Source of the DNA: a virus
DNA length: 64,000 nucleotides
Reading direction: 5' to 3' (one strand)
IMG/VR virus record: IMGVR_UViG_3300025728_000009
Location: 1 to 64,000 of that record
The notes under the pieces are model-generated. The model did not search any database, had not been told where the DNA came from, and saw only the letters and a program-made list of their open reading frames with translations. This document shows, piece after piece, positions 15,110-22,668 of the stretch (position 1 is its first letter; every line of letters begins with the position of its first letter). Position numbers and translations under genes: made by a program.

Positions 15110-16218
15110 TGGAAGGGTGGAAAGAAGTAGAAGGTTGGAACGGTAAATATGAGGTTAGTAATACAGGAGAAGTAAGGAACGCTTGGGACAACGTACCAGT
15201 AGCTAAAGTGATTGCTGGTATTCCTCAGTATTGGTATGTAAACCTTTCAGGTGAGTATGGTCGTGACTTGAAACGCCTACATATTCTTGTGGCTAAAGCA
15301 TTCATTCCTAATCCTGATAACCTACCTATGGTGGACCATGAAGATAGGGATAAGCTGAATAACAATCTTAGTAATCTTCGTTGGGTGACACGTAGTCAGA
15401 ATGGACGTAATCGAGAGACAAATATCATTGTTCAATACCACGGACAAGATAGACTCTTTATTGAGATGTGTGAAGAGTTGTTTGAAGATGACTGGTTTGT
15501 TGCTTATAAATATCTGTACCAACGGATGAAATACCATAATCTAGCTTTCTCTCGGGCACTTGAAGACTATTACAACCTACTTGAACATGGATTTGTTGGG
15601 AATACAGTGGAATGGAATGATGAAGTTGTCTATCTGAATGCCCTTTGCTCTGATTTTAATAAGGAGTACGCATCAGTAAAATCAAGGCTTTCACAAGGAT
15701 GGGATATTTGGAATGCTATCTATGGCATCAAACCTTATTGGACTTATAGTTTTGAGATAACAGATCAGTTAGGTGTTGGCCATTGGTACAGAGATGGCGA
15801 GATGTTTGAAACTAACCACCCTTCTTGTATGGGTACTTGGAAACGCCTTAAAGATGAAGGGAAAACGTTAGATGAAATATTAGCTTATGACGGTAAAGAC
15901 CACCTAAGGCAAACAGTTGAGGGTGTTAATGGTACTCTTGCTGAGTTGTGTAAGCACTTTAATAAGACGCTTTCTAACGTACAGACTAGGGTAGATAAGG
16001 GTATGAGTCTACGCGATGCACTACTTTCCCCTCCTGAGAGAGTTAAGAAAGTTACTATTGATGGTGTATCAGGTAGCCCAAAATATTGGTATGGAGAGTT
16101 TGGTCTTGATTATAAAACTGTAAAACACAAGAAAGACAAGTTGAAGTGTTCCTTTGAGGATATCTTAAAACACTTTGGCGTAGATCTTACTGGTAAAGTT
16201 ATCTCTTATACAGACTAA
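15106..16218 (+). CDS. HNH homing endonuclease with NUMOD4 motif
   Basis: 370 residues. N-terminal NUMOD4 (VEGWNGKYEVSNTGEVRN) followed by an HNH domain (LVAKAFIPNP, VDHEDRDKLNNNLSNLRWVT, about 60-97), as in phage intron-type enzymes such as I-HmuI. The long C-terminal part has repeated segments of the form LCxxFNKxxxxVxxRxxxGxxxxxA (near 180-205 and 285-310), likely modular DNA-recognition units. No intron is visible around it, so it is free-standing. Last gene of the operon, followed by a terminator. Confidence 0.88.
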   Translation: MMEGWKEVEGWNGKYEVSNTGEVRNAWDNVPVAKVIAGIPQYWYVNLSGEYGRDLKRLHILVAKAFIPNPDNLPMVDHEDRDKLNNNLSNLRWVTRSQNGRNRETNIIVQYHGQDRLFIEMCEELFEDDWFVAYKYLYQRMKYHNLAFSRALEDYYNLLEHGFVGNTVEWNDEVVYLNALCSDFNKEYASVKSRLSQGWDIWNAIYGIKPYWTYSFEITDQLGVGHWYRDGEMFETNHPSCMGTWKRLKDEGKTLDEILAYDGKDHLRQTVEGVNGTLAELCKHFNKTLSNVQTRVDKGMSLRDALLSPPERVKKVTIDGVSGSPKYWYGEFGLDYKTVKHKKDKLKCSFEDILKHFGVDLTGKVISYTD

Positions 16219-16236
16219 CACCACTTCTGTAATTTT

Positions 16237-16272
16237 AGAGGTCTTCTGTGAAAGCAAGACCTCTTTTCTTTT
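16237..16272 (+). terminator. Intrinsic terminator of the left plus-strand operon
   Basis: AGAGGTCTT and AAGACCTCT form a perfect 9-bp stem with a 10-base loop, followed by TTTCTTTT. Confidence 0.9.
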
Positions 16273-16468
16273 GCCTAGAATATCTGAGCAAGTATACCCT
16301 GTAAGCCTTGATTTTACTGGAGCTACCGGAGCAGTACTTAACAGATAATTTGTGGCACGTCACTGCCCCTATAGCTTTTGAGAAATATCGTACACGATTG
16401 ATTAGTCCACTAACCTTTAGCGCACAAGCTATTAGCGCAACCGACATTATCTGATCGATGTCCTATGC

Positions 16469-16492
16469 TGGTATTCCAAATGGTATTCCAAG
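16469..16492. repeat. Two 12-bp tandem copies
   Basis: TGGTATTCCAAA followed directly by TGGTATTCCAAG (11 of 12 identical). Confidence 0.8.
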
Positions 16493-16536
16493 CCAATAAC
16501 CCTACTAGACAATCTCCTTTAATAACAAGCACTTAC

Positions 16537-16646
16537 CTCTCCGGTTCAACTTCCCACTGATCAACTGAACCGAGTGTCTAGGTGATGTAGCTCGATAGCC
16601 ACCTTGTCAAGACCACCTATTAGACTACATGTACAGGGCTGGAGAG
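16537..16646. ncRNA. Candidate structured RNA
   Basis: CTCTCC at the left end pairs with GGAGAG at the right. Inside are a GGTTCA/TGAACC hairpin and a second arm with TCTAGGTG against CACCTATTAGA and ATGTAG against CTACAT. This is a branched fold of 110 bases. Strand of transcription is unknown and no known RNA class is recognised. Confidence 0.35.
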
Positions 16647-16906
16647 TGTAGTTGACGTGCTGTGTCAAGGGATTATTGGGTGATAGATAGTGTAAAGGAA
16701 TCGTTACGGTGTGGGAAGTGGGTGACAAGAAGGCTTGTGCTTAGCCATCAGAGATGGCTTCGCATATTGATAGTGGTTAGAAAGTAAACCAAAGAGTGTA
16801 GTTAGTGTAGTCATTAAGACTAGATTGGGCAAGGCTTTGCAGCTAATTAATACTATCAACAGAAAGGATAGTAGAAGTGGGTTATATTAATCTTGTTAAT
16901 AGACTA

Positions 16907-16925
16907 AGCCCCGCATCGCGGGGCT
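16907..16925 (-). terminator. Hairpin ending the minus-strand accessory region
   Basis: AGCCCCGC, loop ATC, GCGGGGCT: a perfect 8-bp GC-rich stem 30 bases downstream of the last minus-strand gene. The T-run is weak on both strands, so it may act in either direction. Confidence 0.65.
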
Positions 16926-16954
16926 ATAAATTAAACCTGCTAGAATGTGTTAGC

Positions 16955-17146
16955 TCAAACTCTCCGACCACTTAGCCCAATCTCTTTAAACATGCTAGTA
17001 GCTCTCTTTAGGTGCCACTCTGACAGGTTAAAGGCATACTTTACATCTTTGTCATACCCGTTAGGGTATCCCTTGGAGTCAACACTAGACACATATTGAA
17101 GGTCAAAGCTACCGGACATCAGTTTGAATTCACGTTGTACAAACAT
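16955..17146 (-). CDS. Hypothetical protein
   Basis: 63 residues from the ATG at 17146, just after the stop of the gene before. Contains SKGYPNGYDKDVKYAFNLSEW and a basic C-terminus. Last gene of the accessory region. Confidence 0.6.
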   Translation of the reverse strand: MFVQREFKLMSGSFDLQYVSSVDSKGYPNGYDKDVKYAFNLSEWHLKRATSMFKEIGLSGRRV

Positions 17147-17150
17147 ACTC

Positions 17151-17315
17151 TTACACTCCCATATCTTGTTGAAGAAGAATGCAATCACCGTATGCTTCTA
17201 CGATGTCTTGGAAGGCAGCTTGTGCGCTTACTGCTACTACTTTGTAGTCTTTACCAGATACGCCGTTGTCGAAGCTAACCATCAGGGTGAAAGTCTTGTA
17301 AGTGTTGGTAGTCAT
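17151..17315 (-). CDS. Small hypothetical protein
   Basis: 54 residues (MTTNTYKTFTLMVSFDNGVS...). The sequence AAACACAAGGA, which recurs before several genes in this region, provides the ribosome site. Own promoter at 17358-17386. Function unknown. Confidence 0.7.
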   Translation of the reverse strand: MTTNTYKTFTLMVSFDNGVSGKDYKVVAVSAQAAFQDIVEAYGDCILLQQDMGV

Positions 17316-17357
17316 TTTCGTATTCCTTGTGTTTGGTTGTTTGCTTCTGATGTGATA

Positions 17358-17392
17358 AGTATACGGAAACGGAGAAACCCCGTCAAGCGGGG
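17358..17392 (-). promoter_or_regulatory. Overlapping terminator and promoter
   Basis: On the minus strand CCCCG-CTTGA-CGGGG forms a 5-bp hairpin followed by TTTCT, and the same bases give TTGACG (17386-17381), then 17 bases, then TATACT (17363-17358). The -35 box thus lies in the loop and right arm of the terminator of the gene at 17411. Confidence 0.75.
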
Positions 17393-17410
17393 ATTTGATT
17401 TATTTTTAAA

Positions 17411-17575
17411 TTATTCTATCTGAGCACGGGCTAGCCAACCAAGCCAAAAGTATAGGTATTTATTGGCTTCCCATACACCATAGTCTGTCACAGAGTACAG
17501 GTGTCCAGTCCACACTACGTGCTTAGGTATAGGGTAAAGTGATTCAAATTTAAGTCTTTCTTTTTCAATCGTCAT
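17411..17575 (-). CDS. Conserved-looking small phage protein
   Basis: 54 residues from the ATG at 17575 with GGGTG upstream. Spaced aromatic residues (KYLYFWLGWLARA) follow a pattern common in small phage proteins. Overlaps the preceding gene by 11 bases. Confidence 0.65.
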   Translation of the reverse strand: MTIEKERLKFESLYPIPKHVVWTGHLYSVTDYGVWEANKYLYFWLGWLARAQIE

Positions 17576-17750
17576 TGTACAACACCCATTCATATTTACT
17601 TTTAGGATATTTCTTAAGCGCTTCGTGTTCTAATAGCTTGTCTTCATCCCAAACGTAACACAGCTCATTGTCAAGCTTCTTTCTAACATAGAAGAAGTAC
17701 AGTGTGTAATCAGCAAACTCTGACGTTTCGTATTCTACTTTTATCTTCAT
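17565..17750 (-). CDS. Hypothetical protein
   Basis: 61 residues, AGGAAC upstream. Mixed charge, aromatic-rich (YTLYFFYVRKK). Overlaps genes on both sides. Confidence 0.65.
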   Translation of the reverse strand: MKIKVEYETSEFADYTLYFFYVRKKLDNELCYVWDEDKLLEHEALKKYPKSKYEWVLYNDD

Positions 17751-17845
17751 TTACAATAGTTCCTGTGAAAGTGGCTTGACCATGCTCTACTACATTTAGG
17801 ACAGCAACTGCTATTGTCTGCCGGAACCCATATTTTAATAATCAA
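17747..17845 (-). CDS. Putative zinc-finger microprotein
   Basis: 32 residues, TTG start close to GAGGAG. Contains CCPKC, then HFH and a final YC, enough ligands for one zinc. Its TGA overlaps the next ATG, the usual coupling here, which supports it. Start codon is uncertain. Confidence 0.45.
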   Translation of the reverse strand: MIIKIWVPADNSSCCPKCSRAWSSHFHRNYCK

Positions 17846-17851
17846 TTCTCC

Positions 17852-18001
17852 TCATAATTTCTCAAACCTAACAGCACTATACTCTGCATAATCCTCTGTC
17901 ATACATAGGAATGATTTGTACATAAAGGCACGGAATGAATAGTCCCACAATACGACTTGTACGCCATTTAGTTGTTTGATGAATGGGGTGATTACGTTCA
18001 T
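17852..18001 (-). CDS. Small hypothetical protein
   Basis: 49 residues from the ATG at 18001 with AAGGACA upstream. Contains VQVVLWDYSFRAFMYKSF. No family recognised. Confidence 0.6.
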   Translation of the reverse strand: MNVITPFIKQLNGVQVVLWDYSFRAFMYKSFLCMTEDYAEYSAVRFEKL

Positions 18002-18011
18002 TATCTTGTCC

Positions 18012-18380
18012 TTAAGAGAAAGCTGCACCAATGAGGAAAGCACTAGCAACATAAGCTGTTGCATTTACAGTTACATTCTCGTATACACCAACAACCTTGT
18101 CAACAGCTTTACGAAAGAAAGACTTCTTCACAACTGCTACAGGATATGGGCAAGCTTTCAATACCATATCTGTTACGTCCTTACCAACTGAGCCATCTTC
18201 ATAGACAGCGTAGAATGTTGGGTCTTGGAAGTCTTCAAAAGAGCCATGCTTGACACACACCATAATCACTTGACCTTTGCGATTCTTTACTTTACCAACC
18301 AAGCCCATGTGAGCTTGTACACGGCAAGATTTGATTTTGATTTGCATGGAAGGGTGTAGGAGTGAAGTGGTAGTGATCAT
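18012..18380 (-). CDS. Hypothetical protein with C-terminal hydrophobic segment
   Basis: 122 residues. Soluble N-terminal part with KNRKGQVIMVCVKHG; the C-terminus (NATAYVASAFLIGAAFS) is hydrophobic and could insert in a membrane. Own promoter at 18449-18476. Confidence 0.7.
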   Translation of the reverse strand: MITTTSLLHPSMQIKIKSCRVQAHMGLVGKVKNRKGQVIMVCVKHGSFEDFQDPTFYAVYEDGSVGKDVTDMVLKACPYPVAVVKKSFFRKAVDKVVGVYENVTVNATAYVASAFLIGAAFS

Positions 18381-18448
18381 GGTTTTAATCTCTTCAGTCT
18401 TGAGAGGGGGAGGATTCCCCGTATCTATTTCCTCTCTTCTTGTGTTCT

Positions 18449-18476
18449 ATTGTACAGCTTCTGGTGTGGTGTGCAA
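18449..18476 (-). promoter_or_regulatory. sigma70-like promoter
   Basis: TTGCAC (18476-18471), 16 bases, TACAAT (18454-18449). It is preceded by TAAAATAATCC, shared with the promoter at 20069. Confidence 0.7.
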
Positions 18477-18498
18477 GGATTATTTTAGATAAAAGAAA

Positions 18499-18514
18499 AG
18501 GCCCCGTAGGGCCT
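18499..18514 (-). terminator. Intrinsic terminator
   Basis: AGGCCC and GGGCCT pair around a 4-base loop; on the minus strand TTTTCTTTTATC follows. The same T-tract style recurs at 22132, 33072 and 57949. Confidence 0.85.
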
Positions 18515-18534
18515 GTATTCTCTAGATGTATCTT

Positions 18535-18729
18535 TTACAAACCCATCAGCTCAATCTTAGCAAGATTAAGTGCATGACGCTTCATTACATTGTGTACGCT
18601 TTCAAAAGACTTAGCACCAACCAGACTACGCAATTCGTTATGTTGTTGCATTGTGCGGTATTGAGCCTTGATCTGTGCAAGCTTGATAGTAGCCAGAGTG
18701 TTCAGTTGTTCACGAGTGAAAGTGTTCAT
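18535..18729 (-). CDS. Hypothetical helical protein
   Basis: 64 residues from the ATG at 18729 with GAAGGAAA upstream. All-helical, basic (LATIKLAQIKAQYRTMQQH). Own promoter, own terminator. Confidence 0.7.
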   Translation of the reverse strand: MNTFTREQLNTLATIKLAQIKAQYRTMQQHNELRSLVGAKSFESVHNVMKRHALNLAKIELMGL

Positions 18730-18769
18730 TTTGATTTCCTTCTGAGAGGTTGTTTGCTTCAGTGGGATC

Positions 18770-18798
18770 ATTATCTGTCATTGATCACCTTGAGTCAA
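18770..18798 (-). promoter_or_regulatory. sigma70-like promoter
   Basis: TTGACT (18798-18793), 17 bases, GATAAT (18775-18770). The -35 box lies in the end of the preceding gene. Confidence 0.7.
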
Positions 18799-19026
18799 CA
18801 CCTTTTCACGAATTCTTTTCGTTCTTTCTAAACACCTTTCGTGTACAGTCTGCCGGGACTCTTTAGGCATCTCAAGGCGTAGCTGTAGCATCTCCTCAAG
18901 CTCTGCCTGTGTCATATGCATAATTTCTGCATAGCTCTTTTCTGGATAGTGTGCCATAGCTTCCATACGCTGTCTAGCAATAGCACCTAGCTCATCCATT
19001 CGTGTTGTGATCAGTTCTAGTTTCAT
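18778..19026 (-). CDS. Hypothetical helical protein
   Basis: 82 residues, rich in Glu, Met and Arg, helical throughout (MTQAELEEMLQLRLEMPKES). No family recognised. Confidence 0.7.
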   Translation of the reverse strand: MKLELITTRMDELGAIARQRMEAMAHYPEKSYAEIMHMTQAELEEMLQLRLEMPKESRQTVHERCLERTKRIREKVLTQGDQ

Positions 19027-19032
19027 AATTCA

Positions 19033-19326
19033 CTACTCCAAATAATCATAAATCACCGTAACATCTTCAGGCTTGTATTTAGCCACAACACCCTCTTCAC
19101 TCAAACTCCCTTCCACAAGGTCATAAGCCTGCACCTTCGTATTGAACACATATAGCTTATGCTTCTTCCTGTCGTATTTGTATAGAAGGGTTGTGTCAGA
19201 TGCTGGATTGGCGTTGTTACCAACACCCTCTGATTTGAGCCACACTGTATTGTCTTCGATGTAGGTGCAGATTAACTTCAGCTTGTCGAGTGTGTAGACA
19301 GCATCTGTTTTGAATTGGATAGTCAT
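19033..19326 (-). CDS. Hypothetical protein
   Basis: 97 residues, beta-rich (YTLDKLKLICTYIEDNTVWL; HKLYVFNTKVQAYDLV). No family recognised. Confidence 0.7.
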   Translation of the reverse strand: MTIQFKTDAVYTLDKLKLICTYIEDNTVWLKSEGVGNNANPASDTTLLYKYDRKKHKLYVFNTKVQAYDLVEGSLSEEGVVAKYKPEDVTVIYDYLE

Positions 19327-19331
19327 TATTG

Positions 19332-19520
19332 TTATTCTTCCTGATCATTTGACTGTAGAGTGTGTACAAGCTTCCATATAGGGAGTGACTCAAAGTCAAC
19401 CTTAGAGAAGTAAAGAGTCTTGAAGCCTTCTTTAACAACCTTGTAAGTCTTCAGGCTACGGTCGTAATCGATAACGTAGCCTTGACTCTTAGCTGCAAGC
19501 TTAAGGCCTTTCATTGTCAT
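19332..19520 (-). CDS. Hypothetical protein
   Basis: 62 residues from the ATG at 19520, chosen because TTGGAG lies 5-6 bases upstream and the in-frame ATGs further upstream overlap the -10 box. Contains GYVIDYDRSLKTYKVVKEGF. Confidence 0.65.
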   Translation of the reverse strand: MTMKGLKLAAKSQGYVIDYDRSLKTYKVVKEGFKTLYFSKVDFESLPIWKLVHTLQSNDQEE

Positions 19521-19548
19521 GCTCTCCAAGGTTTGTTTCTGTTTGACC

Positions 19549-19577
19549 ATTGTCACTCTTTCACAATGGTCTGTCAA
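19549..19577 (-). promoter_or_regulatory. sigma70-like promoter
   Basis: TTGACA (19577-19572), 17 bases, GACAAT (19554-19549). The bases around the -35 box match those at the promoter near 319-324. Confidence 0.65.
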
Positions 19578-19583
19578 CAGTTA

Positions 19584-20018
19584 TTATTCTTCCCAAACAA
19601 TCTTGACATCAGACCAAGGTACGAATCCGCAAGCTTTAGCATTGCGTGGGACATCCTGACGATAGGCTTCTGCAATCAGCTTGCGAGCTTCAGTTTTGTT
19701 AGAAGCTTCGATAACGCCGTATTGATCACCACCATACCACTCTTTACTTGTCAAGATGTACCGGAAAGTTTGTACACTCTTGTATACAGCTTTTGTAGTC
19801 TTAGTGACTTTAACAGCCTGAGCTTGCTTTGTACCTGTTTTGCTGGTAGTCAGGTTCACACCGTTGCAGAAAACAGGGATTGGATCAGCAACACCGTATT
19901 CAAGGATAGCAGCTTCACATTCAGCCTCAGTGCCGTAGAATGGTTCAGCGTTGACACCGTAGCCTGATAAGAAGACATAGCATTTACCGCTGTTCAGTTT
20001 GCCGATGTTTGCGTTCAT
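19584..20018 (-). CDS. Hypothetical protein
   Basis: 144 residues, basic, with a Lys/Thr-rich middle (KTGTKQAQAVKVTKTTKAV) and a C-terminal segment WSDVKIVWEE. Own promoter. No family recognised. Confidence 0.75.
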   Translation of the reverse strand: MNANIGKLNSGKCYVFLSGYGVNAEPFYGTEAECEAAILEYGVADPIPVFCNGVNLTTSKTGTKQAQAVKVTKTTKAVYKSVQTFRYILTSKEWYGGDQYGVIEASNKTEARKLIAEAYRQDVPRNAKACGFVPWSDVKIVWEE

Positions 20019-20068
20019 GTCTTGTACTCTTTGTCTTTAGAAGAGTCTTTCTCTTCCTTCTGTGTATG

Positions 20069-20096
20069 AGTATAGCAGCCTGACAAGGTAGGTCAA
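20069..20096 (-). promoter_or_regulatory. sigma70-like promoter
   Basis: TTGACC (20096-20091), 16 bases, TATACT (20074-20069), directly after the end of the gene before. Confidence 0.75.
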
Positions 20097-20104
20097 GGAT
20101 TATT

Positions 20105-20320
20105 TTAGTAATTTTCAGAATCTTTTCTTGGTCTCAGCTTGTATTTCGCGGCCTTGATTTCTGATATGATGGTGCAGCATTGCTGACATGTGACAACACC
20201 ACCAGCACTAACGATTTCGTGCTCCTCTTCAGCGTCACCAGAATCATATGCATCAAAAGCGTCTCCACACAAGGAGAACTCTGCACTAATTGGGTTAATT
20301 ACGCACTGTCTGATCTTCAT
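20105..20320 (-). CDS. Hypothetical protein with Cys cluster
   Basis: 71 residues, AAGGGG upstream. Acidic first half, then CQQCC near residue 46, which could bind metal together with upstream Cys. Function unknown. Confidence 0.65.
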   Translation of the reverse strand: MKIRQCVINPISAEFSLCGDAFDAYDSGDAEEEHEIVSAGGVVTCQQCCTIISEIKAAKYKLRPRKDSENY

Positions 20321-20353
20321 AGCTTAAACCCCTTGTTTTAATAGGTCTTACAT

Positions 20354-20434
20354 CTAAGGTAAAGTTAGCCAAATCAACGTAAGCAACACCAAGAAACCTA
20401 GACCAATATAGCTTAACATTCTAACCTGTAACAT
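20354..20434 (-). CDS. Membrane microprotein
   Basis: 26 residues: MLQVRMLSY then a single hydrophobic helix (IGLGFLVLLTLIWLTLP). Starts in the stop codon of the preceding gene (TGATG), with GGGAGGA upstream. Single-pass inner membrane peptide if made. Confidence 0.55.
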   Translation of the reverse strand: MLQVRMLSYIGLGFLVLLTLIWLTLP

Positions 20435-20604
20435 CACATATCCTCCCAGTTCATTCTCTTACTCTCCCTAATCCCTCTCCAAGCTTGCTTAACACAGCCA
20501 TGTTTATTGTGTCGTTCGCTGTGTTCGTCTGAAGAGCGGTCTAGAAGACGTTTGCTAGGACGTTTACGTTCGTATTTTTGGAATGTGTCTTGGGTGTAGT
20601 TCAT
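20434..20604 (-). CDS. Small basic hypothetical protein
   Basis: 56 residues (MNYTQDTFQKYERKRPSKR), many Arg, Lys and His, with one Cys and a C-terminal MNWEDM. Likely nucleic acid or protein binding; unknown. Confidence 0.65.
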   Translation of the reverse strand: MNYTQDTFQKYERKRPSKRLLDRSSDEHSERHNKHGCVKQAWRGIRESKRMNWEDM

Positions 20605-20605
20605 A

Positions 20606-20929
20606 TTATCGGCTCACTTCAACTGTTGCATGTGGATACATTGTACAGGCATTCAGATATTTACTGACAAACTTAACCAATCCTTCATAACTTCCCCAAC
20701 CATTCTCAGGGTTGAATGTCTTATAATGATCTTCGTTACAAACTAACTCTAGTAGACCTTCCTTCAAGAATGGAATCATTTGTTCTGCTGTTTCAAAGTC
20801 GTTTGCACTAGGATGCCACAACACTTTATACAGACCAGCAGCTTCTGCCATCTTGTTTAGGTTGTGAGTGATGTTGGCATCATACACATAGCCTTCTTCT
20901 TTGGTACTGAGATATACGTCTAAGCTCAT
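20606..20929 (-). CDS. Conserved protein of phages and bacteria
   Basis: 107 residues. The opening MSLDVYL, the block DANITHNLNKMAEAAGLYK and the FNPENGWGSYEGLVKFV segment form a pattern I recognise from a widespread family of unknown function. Full length for that family. Confidence 0.85.
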   Translation of the reverse strand: MSLDVYLSTKEEGYVYDANITHNLNKMAEAAGLYKVLWHPSANDFETAEQMIPFLKEGLLELVCNEDHYKTFNPENGWGSYEGLVKFVSKYLNACTMYPHATVEVSR

Positions 20930-20939
20930 TTCATTCTCC

Positions 20940-21302
20940 TTATTTCAATGTGTGAACAGCATTAACAATTACGTTCCAAACCTTCCCTTCACTACGATAT
21001 AATTTGAAGCTCGAAAAGCCTTGTGAGAGAAGCTGTTCGATAGTGGATAGGGCTGCGTTTAGGGTATCATACTGTGTATGTTGTGTGTTCATTTTATTTA
21101 GGCTTCCTTCCGACACAATTTCAAACCAGTGGTTGTAATCATCAACACCATAATCATCAAAGTAATGATTCTTACCCTGTTCATTTACTGTTTTAATGAA
21201 GACACCCTGACCACTCATTATATAGGTATTCCCTCGAATAAACGCTGTTTCACCTGTATCCATCACTAATGTCGTATGGCACACAACCAGAAATTCTTTC
21301 AT
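20940..21302 (-). CDS. Hypothetical protein
   Basis: 120 residues, beta-rich N-terminal part (FIRGNTYIMSGQGVFIKTV) and a helical, then beta C-terminal part. Ribosome site AGAGGTG just upstream. No family recognised. Confidence 0.7.
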   Translation of the reverse strand: MKEFLVVCHTTLVMDTGETAFIRGNTYIMSGQGVFIKTVNEQGKNHYFDDYGVDDYNHWFEIVSEGSLNKMNTQHTQYDTLNAALSTIEQLLSQGFSSFKLYRSEGKVWNVIVNAVHTLK

Positions 21303-21303
21303 C

Positions 21304-22044
21304 TCACACCTCTTTAAGTTCTTGCCAATATGCAGCTATGCTGCTTCTGGCCTTGTGACTGAATTGTACTGCCTTACGAATAGCTTTGCAAGAGAATTTC
21401 AACACACCTTTCAAACTATTTTCAGAAGATAATTCATCAATAAAACGTACACCAATTTCTTCGTATTCCCCTGAGGCATATCCGTCATTAGGTTGAGCGT
21501 TATTGTCATTTGTGTAGGGTGTTTCTACGCTATCTTCGTCTGTTTCTCCTGCTTTCTGAACAGGGGTGATAGCTTTCTTCAGCAGCTCTTCTGCACGACG
21601 TAGCTTCTTGAATGCTACCTCTCTGAACAAGGTGTACTCTTCAGCACTAAACTCACCAGCTTTAAAGGCTGCTTCTAGTTCGATTGCTTCTGAGCGGAGT
21701 TTGTCTACTCGGGAAGCTTGAGGCAAAATTCTGTTCTTAAGAGGAACTTTAGTGGTTCGTTTAGTTGGTACAGGATCACCATATGCAGCCAAGTTTGCCT
21801 TACCCGATGGCAGTGTATGAGCCAAACTAACAGTCTCATTGACAGCATGTAATTCTTCAGGAACATCATAGCTGTCTGTCAGTTGTTTACGCATATGCCA
21901 GTAATCGGCCCCGGAAAGGTCGCAGGTTTGCATGGTGATAGGATTCTTCCATTGCTTTCCATTACGTGATAGACAAGACCAATCATCATAGTCACCTAGA
22001 GTGGATGATTCACCGTAGCCTGACCTTCCTTTACCTTTCCACAT
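21304..22044 (-). CDS. Hypothetical protein, largest unknown of the accessory region
   Basis: 246 residues from the ATG at 22044 after AGAGGTGTG. Glycine/serine-rich start (MWKGKGRSGYGESSTLGDYD), a helical middle (KLRSEAIELEAAFKAGEFS, then EVAFKKLRRAEELLKKA) and a basic C-terminus. Own promoter at 22082-22110. No family recognised. Confidence 0.75.
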   Translation of the reverse strand: MWKGKGRSGYGESSTLGDYDDWSCLSRNGKQWKNPITMQTCDLSGADYWHMRKQLTDSYDVPEELHAVNETVSLAHTLPSGKANLAAYGDPVPTKRTTKVPLKNRILPQASRVDKLRSEAIELEAAFKAGEFSAEEYTLFREVAFKKLRRAEELLKKAITPVQKAGETDEDSVETPYTNDNNAQPNDGYASGEYEEIGVRFIDELSSENSLKGVLKFSCKAIRKAVQFSHKARSSIAAYWQELKEV

Positions 22045-22081
22045 GTCACACCTCTGAAGCTTTGTTTGTTTCGATGTGAGT

Positions 22082-22110
22082 ATTGTATATCTATCTACAT
22101 ACTTGTGCAA
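22082..22110 (-). promoter_or_regulatory. sigma70-like promoter
   Basis: TTGCAC (22110-22105), 17 bases, TACAAT (22087-22082), just downstream of a terminator. Confidence 0.75.
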
Positions 22111-22131
22111 TATTTATTTCAGACAAAAGAA

Positions 22132-22154
22132 AAGCCTCCTGATTAGGGAGGCTT
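22132..22154 (-). terminator. Intrinsic terminator
   Basis: AAGCCTCC and GGAGGCTT pair around a 7-base loop; on the minus strand TTTTCTTTTGTC follows. Confidence 0.9.
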
Positions 22155-22159
22155 GAGGC

Positions 22160-22303
22160 TTAAACCTTGGCATATTCTGCCTTAACATCTCTCCAACTAC
22201 CTGATGTACGGCTGTAGAAGGTGATCCACTCTTCACCTTCTTCGTCATAGGAAAGACGACCTATAACACCTTTGAATTGACCGCTGAGAATGAGAACTTT
22301 CAT
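22160..22303 (-). CDS. Small hypothetical protein
   Basis: 47 residues from the ATG at 22303 (MKVLILSGQFKGVIGRLSYD), CGGAG upstream. The start resembles short beta-barrel KOW/SH3-like domains (GQFKGVIGRL), only an impression. Confidence 0.65.
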   Translation of the reverse strand: MKVLILSGQFKGVIGRLSYDEEGEEWITFYSRTSGSWRDVKAEYAKV

Positions 22304-22308
22304 GGCTG

Positions 22309-22488
22309 TTACTCCGTGTGTTTGGTTTCTGTAGGGATAGTATGTACCCACTCCTGTATAACATCAATTACCGTTTGTCTGCTTTCAAGAATTCTTTGGT
22401 GTATTTCTTGAGGAGCTGTCACCGAGGATTCATTACCGGTGTATAGGATGTCATACCAATCCCCAATCCTGCGGATGTTTCTTATAAT
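22309..22488 (-). CDS. Probable small protein with non-standard start
   Basis: An open frame of 59 codons (IIRNIRRIGDWYDILYTGN...) fills the gap between two genes. It has no ATG or GTG near its beginning; an ATT 8 bases after AGGTG is the best candidate, an internal GTG at 22422 the alternative. Content looks coding. Confidence 0.4.
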   Translation of the reverse strand: MIRNIRRIGDWYDILYTGNESSVTAPQEIHQRILESRQTVIDVIQEWVHTIPTETKHTE

Positions 22489-22494
22489 CTTCTA

Positions 22495-22668
22495 TCACCT
22501 ACCCTCCACTTTAGGTCCACAAATAATACTCGCAGGCTTAACACCTGAATTCTTAATAGTTAGCTCTACACTCTCATAGCAAAGCTCTTTGGTTGGATAG
22601 TCAACTTGTATGATTCTGTCGCACAGTCCCCAAGTCAAGGTGGTGCATACTATCATTGTCCAGATCAT
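22495..22668 (-). CDS. Small hypothetical protein
   Basis: 57 residues starting MIWTMIVCTTLTWGLC, with a hydrophobic N-terminus that may be a signal peptide or membrane anchor, and two later Cys. Overlaps the gene before by four bases. Confidence 0.65.
   Translation of the reverse strand: MIWTMIVCTTLTWGLCDRIIQVDYPTKELCYESVELTIKNSGVKPASIICGPKVEGR

Larger units (their letters stand above)
16273..16906. other. Non-coding gap between convergent operons
   Basis: About 630 bases without a convincing gene. It holds a 12-base tandem repeat (16469-16492), a foldable segment (16537-16646), a TTGAC/GTCAA hairpin near 16652, a perfect hairpin AGCCATC-AGA-GATGGCT at 16743-16759, and two copies of AGAGTGTAGTT. 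It could be a replication origin or house a non-coding RNA; neither is shown. Confidence 0.6.

Noticed and set aside
16235-16447. 70-codon minus-strand open frame after the left operon
   Set aside because: No ribosome site, and its 3' end is made of the terminator hairpin of the opposite strand.
16280-16660. tRNA gene search
   Set aside because: GGTTCA-type bases near 16543 recall a T-arm, but no acceptor, D or anticodon arms could be drawn. No tRNA was found elsewhere by eye.
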